Shown: positions 22,150-34,600, numbered from the stretch's first letter. The stretch is DNA of 64,000 nucleotides from Magnolia sinica (GCF_029962835.1 NC_080589.1:20109586-20173585), one strand, 5' to 3'. The notes: generated by a model not told the origin, from the letters alone. Numbers and translations are program-made.

Positions 22150-25100
22150 ATGGAGTGTAACAAGGAAGAGGCTATCAGAGCCAAGGACATTGCTGAAAAG
22201 AAGATGCAAAACAAGGATTTTGCAGGTGCTCAAAAGATTGCCCTCAAGGCCCAACGGCTTTATCCGGCTCTTGAGAATATATCTCAGATGCTAACCGTCT
22301 GTGAAGTGCATATCTCCGCCGAGCTCAATGTGTGTGGGTCTGAGATGGATTGGTATGGGATTCTTCAAGTAGAACAGTCGGCAGATGAAGTGTCCATCAA
22401 GAAGCAGTACCGAAAGCTTGCTCTTGTACTTCATCCTGATAAGAATAAGTTTGCTGGTGCGGAGTCTGCATTTAAGCTGATTGGTGAAGCACATAGGATG
22501 CTTACTGACCAAGCAAAACGGTATCTATATGACATAAAGAGAAGAGCCAACACCAGAACCAGTGTACCCAGGCAGGCTCCTCAACAGCAGAATAGGAATT
22601 CTTGTGCTAAGAAACCCCCTGTCAATCAAAACAATTTTATGAATCATGCCTCTTCACAGTTTCCAGGCTCAAATCAAGTGCATCAGCAGCAACCACAAGC
22701 TCCTCCCACTTTCTGGACAGCCTGCCCGTTTTGTAGTATAAAGTACCAATATTACAGAACTATCATGAATCGAGCTCTACGGTGTCAGAATTGTTTGAAG
22801 CCATTTATTGCATATGACACGGAATCCCAAGGTTCATCAGGAGCTAACACAGGAGGTGCAGCGAATTGCTCTGCAGTTCCTCAGGCCGGTCAGACAGCAA
22901 GACAGCAATGTGGCACAGGATTTCAGGGAAATGTCAGTGGAGGCTCCGCAGCATCAAAACCCTTTGCAGAAACAGGAACTGGTGCCCAGGTTGGTGGACG
23001 GTCTCAAGGCAATGTAGCAAAAGATGGGAATGCAAGAAGAAGGGGCAGGTCTGGTGCACAGAAGCCTGAGGAAGTGAATAAGAGAGCGGAGAGGGTGAAA
23101 CCTTCTGGAAATGTGAACCGGAAGAGGGAAAGAAAGACGGTAATGGAATCCAGCAAGAGCTGTGATAGTGATAGAAATGGCGTTGAAGTTGAAGACATGG
23201 AAGAAGATGCCGATATTACCAGTAGCCGTTATCCACGGAGGTCTGGGAGGGAAAAGCAAAATGTTATTTATGAAGAAAATGGAAGTGACGATGACGGTTT
23301 TGGGAAGCCTCCGAACTCAAAAAGGTCGAGGGGAAGAGGAGAGTCTGGCAGTACAAATGATCAGAGTGATGAAGCATTTTCAAAAGGAGGTGCTAATAAG
23401 ACCACAGAGACTGTAGCTTCTGAAAATGAGGAAGAACAGGAAAACGTGCCTCTTGAAGAAAGCTTACCAAATGGAAAAGAACAAAAGGCTTCGAGCCCCA
23501 AGGCCAAATTAGAACCAGAGGTCATTGACTACCCCGAACCAGAATTCTATGATTTCGACAAAGAGAGAGAGCTAGGCCGTTTTGAAGTCAATCAGATATG
23601 GGCAAGTTATGATGACTCAGAAGGCATGCCAAGATTCTATGCTTGGATTAGGAGGATCTACACAACAAAGTTGAAGGTGCAAATCACATGGCTTGAAGCC
23701 AATCCCAGAGACCAAGTTAGTTGTGATTGGGTTGAAGAGGAATTGCCCTATGCCTGTGGCTATTTCAAAACTGGGGGAACCGAAGACGCAGAACTTGCTA
23801 TGTTCTCCCATTTGGCTTCTTGTGAGAAACTTGCAGGTAGGGGTAATTACAAGATATATCCCAGAAAGGGTGATATTTGGGCTCTCTTCAAGGGCTGGGA
23901 TATTGGATGGAGTTCTGATCCTAATTCGCACAGACAATATGAATATGAAATTGTAGAAGTCCTTTGTGATTATTCTGAGCAGGCTGGCGTTGAAGTTGCA
24001 TACTTGGTTAAGTTGAAAGGATTCATAAGCCTTTTCCAGAAAGCATCAAATAAGGAGATCAACTCCTTTCAAATACCTCCACATGAAATACTCAGGTTTT
24101 CTCACAGGATTCCCCATCATGGAATGATGGGAGATGAAAGAGAAGATGTCCCTAAAGGGTCATTTGAACTCGATCCAGCTTCAGTGCCTAGGGACATTGA
24201 AGAGGTTGCACTTCCCAAACCTTCCAAGGTCTCCAACTATATGGCAGCGGACAGCGATGGCTTGGATACCAGAGCCAACTGTACACCAGTAGCCAGGCAT
24301 GTGAAGTGCAAGACACCTGAGAGCACGAAGGTGAATGAGAAGAATGCCCAGGAAAAGGAGAATCCGGACATTATACGTCGTTCTCCTAGGGAAAGGAATG
24401 GGCTTCGTGAAAAGAAGGCCAACCAAGCAACTACAAGTCACCATGCAGCTGAGTCAGGGAAGCATTCAGATGTTGAGATGGGGAATCAGGATGGCTTTCC
24501 TGATGACAGATGTCGTGAAGAAAATTCTACTAAATCCGTGGCTGATGAGAAAGGGAAGCATTTAGATGCTGGGCAAACCACTTCTGTTGATTCTGCTGAA
24601 AACCACAGTTGCAGTCCTCCAACGTCTCCAGTGGACTTTGAATACCCCGATGCAGAATTCCATGTATTTGAAACAGATAAATCCGAAGATAAGTTTGAAG
24701 TGGGTGATGTCTGGGCTCTCTATAGTAAAGAAGATGATGGCATGCCTAAGTACTATGCTAAGATAAAGGAAGTAGAATCAGATGATTTCCAAGTGCATGC
24801 AACATGGCTTGAAGCCTGTCCCTCGACGTTGGAGGAAACCCGGTGGTCCAAGAAGGACCTGCCCATTACCTGTGGAAGATACAGGCCTGGGGGAACCGAA
24901 GTCTTTGATTCAACGCAAGCATTCTCTCACCGGGTAGAAGCAGAGTACGTGTCTAAGTGGAGGAGATATGATATCTACCCAAGGAAAGGCGAGGTTTGGG
25001 CAGTATACAAGCATTGGAGTGCTCAATGGACTCGTACAACTCTGAAGAACAAATATGACATGGTCGAAGTTGTTGAAGATGCTGGCTCTGTATTTAAAGT

Positions 25101-25308
25101 TTTGGTTTTGGAAATGGTGGATGGTTTTAAAACTGTATTCAAAGGAGCTGGCACCACGATGGTCATACAGCGGAATGAACTGCTGAGGTTTTCCCATCGG
25201 GTTCCTGCCATCATGCTTAAAGATGAAGGCGGCGGCAAGCTGCGAGGCTATTGGGAACTCGACCCTGCAGCAATGCCTACTTCCCTATTTTGTTCGACTT
25301 CAAGCTGA
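22150..25308 (+). CDS. J-domain protein with two DUF3444 domains
   Basis: An intact single-exon gene of 1052 residues. The start is fixed because 22150 is the first ATG in this frame; the open frame upstream has no ATG. Residues 1-60 are the helical N-terminal segment typical of this plant family. The J domain is at about 67-128 with the HPD motif at 95-97, which stimulates Hsp70 ATPase. A Gln/Asn-rich linker follows, then a C4 zinc-ribbon-like motif (Cys192, Cys195, Cys212, Cys215). An acidic and basic low-complexity region (about 250-455) has several Arg/Lys clusters that could serve as nuclear signals. The two DUF3444 domains are at about 461-680 and 832-1048. They are clearly related to each other: both contain 'YPRKG(D/E)(I/V)WA' and 'LRFSHR(I/V)P' and end in 'ELDPA'. 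Domain order and length match plant type III J-proteins; the cellular role of DUF3444 is not known. No frameshift is seen. Confidence 0.95.
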   Translation: MECNKEEAIRAKDIAEKKMQNKDFAGAQKIALKAQRLYPALENISQMLTVCEVHISAELNVCGSEMDWYGILQVEQSADEVSIKKQYRKLALVLHPDKNKFAGAESAFKLIGEAHRMLTDQAKRYLYDIKRRANTRTSVPRQAPQQQNRNSCAKKPPVNQNNFMNHASSQFPGSNQVHQQQPQAPPTFWTACPFCSIKYQYYRTIMNRALRCQNCLKPFIAYDTESQGSSGANTGGAANCSAVPQAGQTARQQCGTGFQGNVSGGSAASKPFAETGTGAQVGGRSQGNVAKDGNARRRGRSGAQKPEEVNKRAERVKPSGNVNRKRERKTVMESSKSCDSDRNGVEVEDMEEDADITSSRYPRRSGREKQNVIYEENGSDDDGFGKPPNSKRSRGRGESGSTNDQSDEAFSKGGANKTTETVASENEEEQENVPLEESLPNGKEQKASSPKAKLEPEVIDYPEPEFYDFDKERELGRFEVNQIWASYDDSEGMPRFYAWIRRIYTTKLKVQITWLEANPRDQVSCDWVEEELPYACGYFKTGGTEDAELAMFSHLASCEKLAGRGNYKIYPRKGDIWALFKGWDIGWSSDPNSHRQYEYEIVEVLCDYSEQAGVEVAYLVKLKGFISLFQKASNKEINSFQIPPHEILRFSHRIPHHGMMGDEREDVPKGSFELDPASVPRDIEEVALPKPSKVSNYMAADSDGLDTRANCTPVARHVKCKTPESTKVNEKNAQEKENPDIIRRSPRERNGLREKKANQATTSHHAAESGKHSDVEMGNQDGFPDDRCREENSTKSVADEKGKHLDAGQTTSVDSAENHSCSPPTSPVDFEYPDAEFHVFETDKSEDKFEVGDVWALYSKEDDGMPKYYAKIKEVESDDFQVHATWLEACPSTLEETRWSKKDLPITCGRYRPGGTEVFDSTQAFSHRVEAEYVSKWRRYDIYPRKGEVWAVYKHWSAQWTRTTLKNKYDMVEVVEDAGSVFKVLVLEMVDGFKTVFKGAGTTMVIQRNELLRFSHRVPAIMLKDEGGGKLRGYWELDPAAMPTSLFCSTSS

Positions 25309-26813
25309 CATGGTGTGTGGTTAGTATTGTCTAACTTGCCAACCACGTCTGTGAAACCCCTTTGTAGCCTGAAGTTTGTGGGAGCCGGTGACCCTGCACA
25401 TGGGAAAATGGAAAATATGCGTAGAATTTTGAAATGGATTACTTGCTTGTCTTTTGCATCCCAATCTCTGACATCCTCAAATCCATGCATATTCCATCAA
25501 ATCATCTTTCTGTGAATTCCAGTGAGCTATTTCTGAAACGGGGGTTTGTCCACTGTCATTACTTTCGAGTTTGGAGGTTTCAAGTAGACGAGGCAGTGGC
25601 ATGACGGTTGGCTGTTCATTGGATTCCGATCCATTTCGAATGGGTTGCTCATTGGTTGAGAGATGGAATATTTGTAGATCTTTAATCATTAGACAGGCAT
25701 ATCAATTTTCCGATATGTATTTTCTCTTGCTGTTTTTATCCTTATTTTAGGTGTCTGATGTGTATGTGCAGTTTGGAATTTTTAGGCAACAAACAGTGGA
25801 CAGGCTGGCATTTGCCGACTTGACAAGGTGAACTTTGCTAATCTTTCCTACTTGAATCTTTACTGAAATAGTTCCTCGTTGTGTGCATATTTAAATGCTA
25901 TGTCAATGGTAACTGAGTTCTCATTTTAGGAAACCTCAGCTTATAGTGTTGTGGATTTTTTCGTGTGGCCTGCCACAGTTGGCGGTATGCCTGATTGTGC
26001 ATTGAAGCATTAGATGATCAAAACCCCGCTTGTGCTTGGTGCATGCTACAGCAAGATGATTTGAGATGCTTTCTGACTTGGGATTCATCTTTGTTTCTTA
26101 TGGCTGATTGAACTATCGGATACGGGCTTGTTTCATGCCCTTCCTTGAAGGGGCTTGGGTGTTGGTTTTCATACAGACTGCTAATACACCAATCGGTGCC
26201 TTAACAAGGCAAATGACAAAGGAGTTGTCTGCATCAACAAATGTACAATTTGCTCACTTGCAGGATTGGATACCGGTGGGGATCATCAGTACTGTTGATT
26301 TGGTGGGCACTGTTGTAGACGGTACGCCCAGGCCTTGATAATCTTTCCAGTTTCAAGATCCTGGTACTTCAATTAGTAGTTTGCAAATTGATGGCTATGA
26401 AGAACAGACGGTGGTTTACATTTAACAGAAAAGGGTGCGATATTCTAATCTGTGAGATTTTTTTTTTTTATTGTTTGGGGGCATCATCCATCCACAGTGG
26501 GACCTATTTGATCGATGGTTTGGATTACCAAACAATGGCCATATATGTGTGAGTAATCCTCTTGGATTGGCAAACGGCGTGTTATTGTTGATGTGTAGGA
26601 TCCAATAACTCCTTCCTGCCATACGGCCTAGAATGTGCTAGAAGCCATCCAGAACAGCGATGTCTAAGGGTGGGGTTAGGGTTTTTTCGTAAGGGTTCGG
26701 AACCGTTGGTTGCCTCTAAAAAAGGAGAAGAATGTGAGCTTTTTCGTGTGGTGTTTTCGTTCCGTTCTTGGCAGGTTAGCTCTGGCGGTCTTGGGCAACC
26801 AGACCTATTAAGT
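25309..26813 (+). other. 3' flank of the DnaJ gene
   Basis: No further coding region is convincing. The first several hundred bases are probably 3' UTR. A short T-rich region with 'ttttaggtgtctgatgtgtatgtgcag' near 25745 resembles an acceptor, so a 3'-UTR intron is possible but unproven. Confidence 0.4.
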
Positions 26814-26821
26814 GCTGCAAG

Positions 26822-27458
26822 TAGAGCTGGGCATCGAGTTGAGTCAAACTGAGTTAGGGCTGACCCAACTCGATCTGGTTTTGAAATAAGCCTTACCTGA
26901 ACTCAACTCGACTCGGTACTGAATCCAGCATGCCTGAACCGATCCGAATTTGGGTTTGGCCTGGACCAATCCGGACTAAGTCCGACCTGGTAAAAAGTAC
27001 TGAGTTGGTTCGAGTTGGCACCGATTTGGATCGAGAGAAGAAGTGGAGAGAGGAGGGTGGTGATGGTGATGGGTGGCTTCAGGCTTGGAAGAGGAGGGTG
27101 GGAGGGAGTGGAGAGGAGAGAGAGGAGGGTGTTGATGGTGGTGGGTGGTTGTCAGGCTTGGAAGAGATGGAGGATGAGAGAGGAAGATAGAGATCGTGTT
27201 GGGGTGGGGTAGGGTGGGGCGTATAATGTTAGAGATACTTAAAAACTAGGGTTTTTATTTATTTATTTATTATTATTATATATATATACCTGAATCCGAG
27301 TTGAGTATCAGTAACTCGAACTTGAATCGGTTTGAGTTCGGATTAGGCAAAGCCTACTCAGTTCAAACTGACTCACCCATTATGTTCGAGTCAAGTTAGG
27401 TCAAAACGAGTCGGACGAGTCGACTTAGGCGAGTCGAGCCGTCCCGTGCCCAGCTCTA
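26822..27458. mobile_element. hAT-like MITE with TAGAGCTGGGCA ends
   Basis: Both ends read TAGAGCTGGGCA inward. The flanking 8-mers are GCTGCAAG (26814-26821) and GCTGCAGG (27459-27466), a 7/8 match. The 637-bp body has GAGTCGA/TCGAGT subterminal words and no transposase. The element at 36962-38345 has the same ends. Confidence 0.88.
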
Positions 27459-27466
27459 GCTGCAGG

Positions 27467-29682
27467 AGTTGAGAACATCAGCCCTCTTGCATGTTTGGTA
27501 GGTTAGCTCTGGTAGCATAATTGCCATTTGATTTATTTTATTTTATTTTATTATTTTTTTTTCCATTCTTTTCAAACAGAAGAATTAATGGAATTTGAGG
27601 TTTTCTTCCTCCATATGGAGGGCGTGGCAATTACGATTTGGTCATTTCCTCAATTGTTTGAGCTGAATATTCACAACTGAATTCAGTTGTCCAGATGAAA
27701 CTGTTGATACAATTGGGTTGTGATGATCTCATGGAGATCTGTTTTTGGCATTTCATACCTTTTTTGTTGCCTTGATTGTTACTTACCCGACCATCAGTGT
27801 GCTAGAAACGGTTGAATTGTTTCGGGCCTGTTTGGTGCCCCACTTAAAATGAGTTTTAGCTCACTTTGTTCAGTCGTTATTAGGAATCAGAGACCATGAT
27901 TGTTGGTGATGCAGATTACTCCCAATCCTTACCAAAAAGAATGGTTAGGATTCAATTAAAGTGATATCTAATACATAACTATGATTTAACTAAAATAAAA
28001 TGAAATCGTTTTTAAGTGACACCCAAACAGGCTGTTAGGATTTCTTTTTCTGAGGAATGATCTGATGTAATCAGTTGCACCCAACTGCTGGTGCAATCAG
28101 TCATTAGAAAAGCAATCGAATTTCGGTGAGGTCGGGCTGTTTCACATCTATCTGATCAACATTTAGTTGATGGAAATGAAAATGGATAGTTGTTGCATTA
28201 GGGTGAGCTAATGACCAATCATGGATCTTTGTCAAAAACAATTATATATTTTTACTTTCGAAAATATTCCTTTCGACTTTCAAAAATATCCCGACTTCAT
28301 TTAAAATGTCTTCCACAAAAATCATTATAGGATAAAAAATGTCGAGAAGGTGCCCGTGTTATGCATAGTATAGAGACAAAACTCTAAGATTAAGGCCCTA
28401 TTTGGTATCAGAATTCATAGTAATCCTGGAACCATGAAGACAGACGCTGAGAAAACTGAGGTTTCCATCAGGTGGGCACATGGTGATGTGATGAGACTTT
28501 AGCCATAGATCATGAGTTCATGACCATTCATTGGTGTAGTCTCACCAACGATGGCCATCTTATCAAATTGTTATGTAAAAATCACTTTTATTTGATGATC
28601 CTAACTGAATTCGTTGGCTACATAAGCGGTTGGCCCAAGCGATTATACGACAAAATGACCAATCATGGATCTTTGTCATCCATTACGGGCCACCACTTAT
28701 GGTTGCCCGTCCTAAAAAATCACTTTGATTGGACGATAAGATTTGCTTATTAGCTAGAGAAATGGATTGTCAATATTAATTAAGAAACATTCTGATTATG
28801 GAGCTGGTTCTTTTATTAAGTGGGTCCCACCTTTAATTCTTCCTCCCTCCCAAAAAAATCACTTCAGTTGGATGATCTTGACCGTTCAATCATAACACTA
28901 ATGGCATAAGCAATGTTTGGCATGCCAACATTGTGCTTGCGTAGTTGGTAAAATAGTACTGTTTTCAGCAAGTGTTAATTGTCTTGTAATACAAATAGAT
29001 ATGGATCCGGAAGAATTTAAAGGAAAAAAAAGGAGGTGGAATGTAGCTGTTTGAACAAGGACGTGCTAGCATCATTTATGTAGCCATGTGGGCCCCACAT
29101 AACCCCTGACAGGACCATCCGTCTCTAGGCTCTACCTGGGTACTGCTGGGGGTAGTATCCAATCTGGGTCCATCGCCAAGGGTAAAAAATCTATCTACTC
29201 GTGAACCTGTGGTGATTGAACGGTCACCGTTAAAAACTTCCTAAAACCTTCCTAGGGTCCACCATAATGTTGATTTACCATCCAACCCGTTGATAATGCT
29301 TGGATGAAGGTACAATACAAAGATCAGATTGATCCAAAACTTGTGGCCCACAAAAAGTTTTTAATGGTCATTAACCACTGTTTACAGTGGTGTGTGGCCC
29401 ACCTGATATTCACATCTGTTCAAGTTTTGGGATCATGTGCTAAAATGAGCTAAAATGGATGGACGGCATGGATATACAACAAAATCATCAAGGTGAGCCT
29501 CACACGCTCAGGGTAACACCCACTAATATGTTACTTGGGTAGCACCTAATCCGTATTGTATTGTATGATCTACCATACGGTGGAAAGCCAAAAAGCGTAG
29601 ATCTTCAACCGAAAATTAACGGTTAAAAGCTTGTATTGAGATATATATCTAATATATTTAGAAATCTTATTTATACACAAGT
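27467..29682. other. Unassigned intergenic stretch, repeat-like
   Basis: No gene seen. Contains phrases common to dispersed repeats of this genome ('cactttgattggatgat', 'gtggcccacaaaaag', 'gggccccac'), for example at 28500-28900 and 29090-29560; the latter block may be a MITE, but I could not find matching ends. Confidence 0.4.
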
Positions 29683-29754
29683 GGGCATTTGGTCTAGTGG
29701 TATGATTCTCGCTTTGGGTGCGAGAGGTCCCGAGTTCGATTCTCGGAATGCCCC
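29683..29754 (+). tRNA. tRNA-Pro (anticodon TGG)
   Basis: A 72-nt gene. The acceptor stem GGGCATT pairs with AATGCCC, with C as the discriminator base. The anticodon arm CTCGC-TTTGGGT-GCGAG has anticodon TGG. The T arm is CCGAG-TTCGATT-CTCGG. There is no intron. A box ('TGGTCTAGTGG') and B box ('AGTTCGATTCT') are intact, and a TTTT terminator follows at about 29771. It matches the usual nuclear plant tRNA-Pro(UGG). Confidence 0.95.
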
Positions 29755-30581
29755 CTTACTTTATTTTATTTCCTTATATATATATATATATATATGTATG
29801 TTACAAATGGGGCCCATGGTGTTGTAATCTAGACCATTGGTTTGTTGTGCCTCAGTGTGGATGGATTGTGCAACCAAAATTCCTCAAAGGAACAATCTTA
29901 ACCCTTTTTATTTGGGGCCTACAGATGGACGGTCAAAAAGAGAAATACAGGGTCCACACTCAAACGGCAGAAGTCCCATATTTGGTGGCTGGGATCTACC
30001 GATCTTGTACTTCTTTTCTGGCGTGGTACATGTACGGTGACAAGAAACAAACCAATGATTTGAATCAACGAACAATGGGCCCCACTTGTTAGAATTTAAA
30101 ATATGTGGTGGCAATGGGTTGGGTTTGATTCGGGCTAGTTGAGACCCAAACCCATTACTTAAGTTACAAGGCCTGCGAGCCCAAGCCCAGTAATGGCCTA
30201 GCACAGTAGCCTAAACCTTACCCCAAAAATAGCTAGGCCTGGGCCCACCCCACCCCAGCATGAATTGATAAAATCACTATTTCCCACTTGAATTGAATGC
30301 TCCTTAGCAAAAAGGAATAAACACATAGAGTATTGAAATCAACGGTCTACATTCTAGATGCATGGTCCCAGCCTGTAGATTGATCTGGCCATACATGACC
30401 CAAGATCCAACCGTGGTCCATGGACCAAGCTAATAGGCCAGATTGGTTTCGTTGGAGTCGGCCACCACTGCCCCTTGCCATCATTACCTGGATGGGTGAT
30501 CCAGACCGTTGACTTGGTAGGGCTTCGACAAGGATGGGGATTTATTTCATTGAAAACAGAAAAAGAAAAAAACAAATAAAC
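29755..30581. other. Spacer between the two tRNA-Pro genes
   Basis: No gene seen. It starts with a pol III terminator and a (TA)n run (29778-29794). 30110-30250 is rich in 'gggcccaacc' words like the subterminal parts of hAT-like elements elsewhere in the window. Confidence 0.4.
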
Positions 30582-30653
30582 GGGGCATTCCGAGAATTGA
30601 TCTCGGGACCTCTCGCACCCTAAGCGAGAATCATGCCACTAGACCAAATGCCC
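30582..30653 (-). tRNA. tRNA-Pro (anticodon AGG), probably a pseudogene
   Basis: On the minus strand a 72-nt gene of the same design has the anticodon loop TTAGGGT (AGG), and acceptor and anticodon stems are intact. It differs from the TGG copy at only a few positions, but two lie in the T loop: ATCAATT instead of TTCGATT. This removes the near-invariant T54 and weakens the B box. A T7 run follows downstream on the minus strand (about 30572-30566) as a terminator. Either a weakly expressed gene or a pseudogene. Confidence 0.75.
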
Positions 30654-31586
30654 GGTGATGCTTTTTAAGGAAATAAATATATTTTTCTTATTATATGATA
30701 AAGGCCCACCCTACTTTATCCTATAATCCGAACCATCCATCATTGAGCTGTCATCCAATAACTAGGACTCAAGTATGACCCCGAGCTTCGGTTTATGGAA
30801 TTGAATGCCAACCGTTAAATTTTTTTTTTCGGATCCTTTAAGCGAAAGTTTCTTATGCTGGGTTCAATAAACAGTACGGTAGACCATCTCACCCAACTCT
30901 GCGGGCCCCACCATGTTATTAGAGTAAAATCCACTCCATCCATCATGTACCATCATCAAGTATATAGTATGGGGACAAAAATTAGATCGATACACAATAC
31001 ATTTGGGCCACAAAACAGGAGAGAGTGGAGATGTAATACCAACCATAGGTTTAAGCGTGGGGTGCCCATGGTGGGTTTCTTTCATCAAACTCTTTAATCA
31101 GGTTTAAATCACTAGGATAAAGATAAATATACAAAAATAATCCTGATCCAAAAATCATGCGGGTCCCATCACTTGAAATTAGCAGTTCTAATATAAATTT
31201 TACATAATTCTCATCTATGTGGCCTACTTGAGTTCTATATAAAGATTAAATTTTTTATGTACGGTTATAATAATTATTCTCACCTGATGGACGGAGTAGA
31301 TTTTATATATAATATGTGATGGGTCCCACAAAGTTTGAGTGGTTTCCATTCCGCATTAAACAGGTGCGTGTAGACGATTCAGGTCCATGCGGCGAGACAC
31401 GCTGGCTTCCTTAGTCGCGACAGACGTAGAACGAGTTGCTACAGAAAAGCTCCGAAAAGAAGGGTTGAGATGAGAAGGCTACCGTTCCCAATCTTTCCCT
31501 CCAAAAACACCCGTCATCCCAACCGTCCGCTATCCTATTTTTTGTTGTTGGGTTTTTTTTTTCAGTTGAAGGGAGTTTGATCTGAA
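30654..31586. promoter_or_regulatory. Upstream region of the BRCT gene
   Basis: The last 150-200 bases before the start codon are the likely 5' UTR and core promoter. The rest holds 'gggccccaccatg'-type repeat sequence and an A/T-rich part (31100-31320). No clear TATA element was singled out. Confidence 0.35.
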
Positions 31587-31689
31587 ATGGGTTTTGTTGG
31601 AGGAGATGAGGAAGGGAAGAAATCGCTGGAAGATGGCGAAACCCAGATTCTGGCTCTCGACAGTGATGATGATTCTCCGCCGCCTTCCG
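31587..31689 (+). CDS. BRCT gene exon 1
   Basis: Encodes residues 1-34 plus one base, including the first GETQIL motif and an acidic SDDDS run. It ends TCCG|GTAAGT, a strong donor, phase 1. Intron 1 (8293 bp) follows. Confidence 0.85.
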
Positions 31690-34600
31690 GTAAGTTTTCA
31701 TTTCTCTGTATTGATTTCTGCCGCTGATTCTTGAATTTCGAAAGGAAAAAGAAGATGATCGGATGAAAAATGAATTTGGATGAAAGGATGTATTATTAAT
31801 TAGGAGGAATGCCGTGAGATTCAGGAGTAGCGGACATGTCGATTTGGCGCACTTTTGTGAGTTTCTGGACCATTATTCAGGTGGGTCGCATTGTGAAGAT
31901 GCCCATGGCTCAAAAATCAGGGCGGTCCGTTCACTGGGTGGGCCGGGTTGTATATTTGATATGGATCGTTATGTGTAGCGCATGGGTCGGTCTCAACTTT
32001 GGGTTGGGGTATCTTTACGTGTATGCCACCAATGAGCAGCCTGGGTCTCAGACAAGTGTACTTAGTCTGCACTAGGGCTTGGGTTCGGGTCCACCTGTAA
32101 CAGACTAATAATGATCTCATAAAAGAAGAGAGTAGACAGGCTTCTTTGAAGGAGTCGATCCTTCAAGATCGTATGATAGAAAATTCTTCTCTGTGTAAAT
32201 TTTGTTCTCTTTCAACTCAATTAACCAGTAGCTCAATTAATCAATTTCTATAACAATTCCTTTACAAGATACTAGTTCTTATTTGTTGACTATAACCTCA
32301 CAAAGTAATCAACAACGTAACACCCAATTGACTTATCCAAACAACTCTGACCCAAACCAATTTAGTGTTATTGTTTGACCCGTACAAACAGATCATCTCT
32401 CATGTACGTGACATTCCCCCCACCCTCCCTTCAATTAACCTTGTCCTCAAGGTTAGGAAATTGCTCTCTCAGTTTGTTGTAGTTCTCTTAAGTTGCATCC
32501 TCTATCTTAGTGCCCTGCCACTTTACTAAGACCTCTGTGACTGCCCAGTTCCTCTTTTTAACCATTCGTTGTTGGAGTATAACTTCAGGTTCTGGGTGAA
32601 GGACACCTTCTTTGGTAACTGATTGAAGTGTCGGTTGTGCCGTCATATTCACTCCCTGCTTCTTTTTGAGGCAATAAACATGAAACACAGTGTGTATACG
32701 GGCCTCGGGTGGAAGATCGAGCTTATAGGCGATTGGTCCCACATGTTGGATAACTTGGTATGGACCATAGAACCTAGGAGAGCTTGAGAACTCTTCTTAC
32801 AGAAACGGAATATTGTCGATAAAGTTGTAGATGCAAGTATACTCAATCACCGACTTTGAATTCACGTTTAGTTCAATAAATATCGACAAACTTCTTCATG
32901 TGATTTTGAGGATTTGATCTCGACTCTTCGGTTTGTCTTCAACAGCTTGAACTCATGTGGTCATGTGGTGCTAGGTATGTATGATATGAGGCATGGAGGT
33001 GAAACTCTATAGATAGCCTCATAGGGAGTTAGCTTGGTAGAAGAACGAGTGTTGGTGTTGTACCACCACTCAGCTAGTGTCAACCATTTCAACCATTCTC
33101 TAGACTTTGTTCCCATGAAACAACGAAGATAATTTTCAAGACACCTATTTACAATCTCAGATTGTCCATCCGTTTGGGGATAGTAGGCTGAACTAAGAAC
33201 GAGTCGAGTTCCTTGCAAGATGAAAAGTTTATTCCAAAATATACTAGTAAAAGTGGGATCACGGTCGCCCATCAATACTAGCATCCGATGTTATTTAAAA
33301 ATATGATCTATGAATAAACGAGCCATGGTGGCGGCATTATAAGGGTGTGAGAGAGGGATAAAATGGGCGTACTTTAATAGTCGATCTACAACCACCATTA
33401 TCACGTTCTTGCCTTGTGAGAGTGGAAGGCCCATCTATAAAATCCATGTTGATTTCAGGCTGGTTGGTGCGATGTTTTTGGATTTGTTGCATTAGTACTC
33501 ATTGCATTCTTTGATGAATCTCTTGAAATCACATCGCATACCAGTCCAATAGAAGTTTGCCTTAATACGTTGTTATGTCTTGTGGTAGGCTGAGTGGCCT
33601 GCAGTGGGGCTGCTGTGGAGCTGTTGCAGGACTTGAAGCTTGATAGTCATTTGTGAACCCATGCAGATTTGACCCTTGTAGAAAAGAAGCCTATTATGAT
33701 AAGTGTATTTGTTAGGTTCTAGTTCACTCTCAGAAAATCGCTCCATCAGTGCCTGTAGTCTGTAGATTCTAGTCGTTGCTATAACCGGCCTTAATTTCAT
33801 CGATCCACGTGGTAAGCGAGCCCGAGATAGGAAATAACCTGCCTTCCAATTCATCTCCTTGGCGCGAAAAGGCATTTTTGACTTTGTTTTCATGGCCACT
33901 CTTATACTCAACCGCAAAATTGTACCCCAATAATTTTGCGATCCATTTTTGTTGCATCAGAATGCACTGCTCAAGTAAAAATTTGAGACTCTCTTAGTAG
34001 GTTTTAATCTTGAATTGTTGACTCCACAACTATGGTCTCCACTTCACTACAAATGCAAGAGCTAATAATTCTTTTTCATAGGTGGAGAGGTAAAGAGACT
34101 TACCTTTGAGTGCTTGGCTTAGGAACTTCAATGGACGTACCTCTTGCATCAAGACCGCCCCAATTCTATCACTAGATGTGTCACATTCTGTTGTGAATTG
34201 CTTTGCAAAATCAAGTAAGGCCGAGATGGGTGGTTCAACCATGACAATCTTGAGCTTCTCTAAGATTTCCCTTGTGACTTCCGTCCATTGAAAATGCCAC
34301 ATGCAGGGGAGTTGATATGTTTGTATGGATCAAACAATAATAATAAATTGGTTAGCATTTGAGTTGTTTGAATAAGTTAATTAGGTGTTAGGTTGTTGAG
34401 TATTTTATGGGGTCATAGTCAACAAATAGAATCCCTATAGGTGAGGGTTCGATTCCCCTCCTTGGCTTTACCCGATACATGTGGTTGTGGGTGATTGTGT
34501 GTATCCGGAAGGATTAGTCTCACTTCAAAAAAAGAGGTGGGGACACCTTGTGTCTTCAAAAAAAAATAAAATTCAACAAATAGAAACTAGTCTCTCGTAG

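Noticed and set aside
29718-30092. 124-codon open frame overlapping the tRNA-Pro gene
   Set aside because: It overlaps the tRNA and a TA microsatellite and has no family features; a chance frame.
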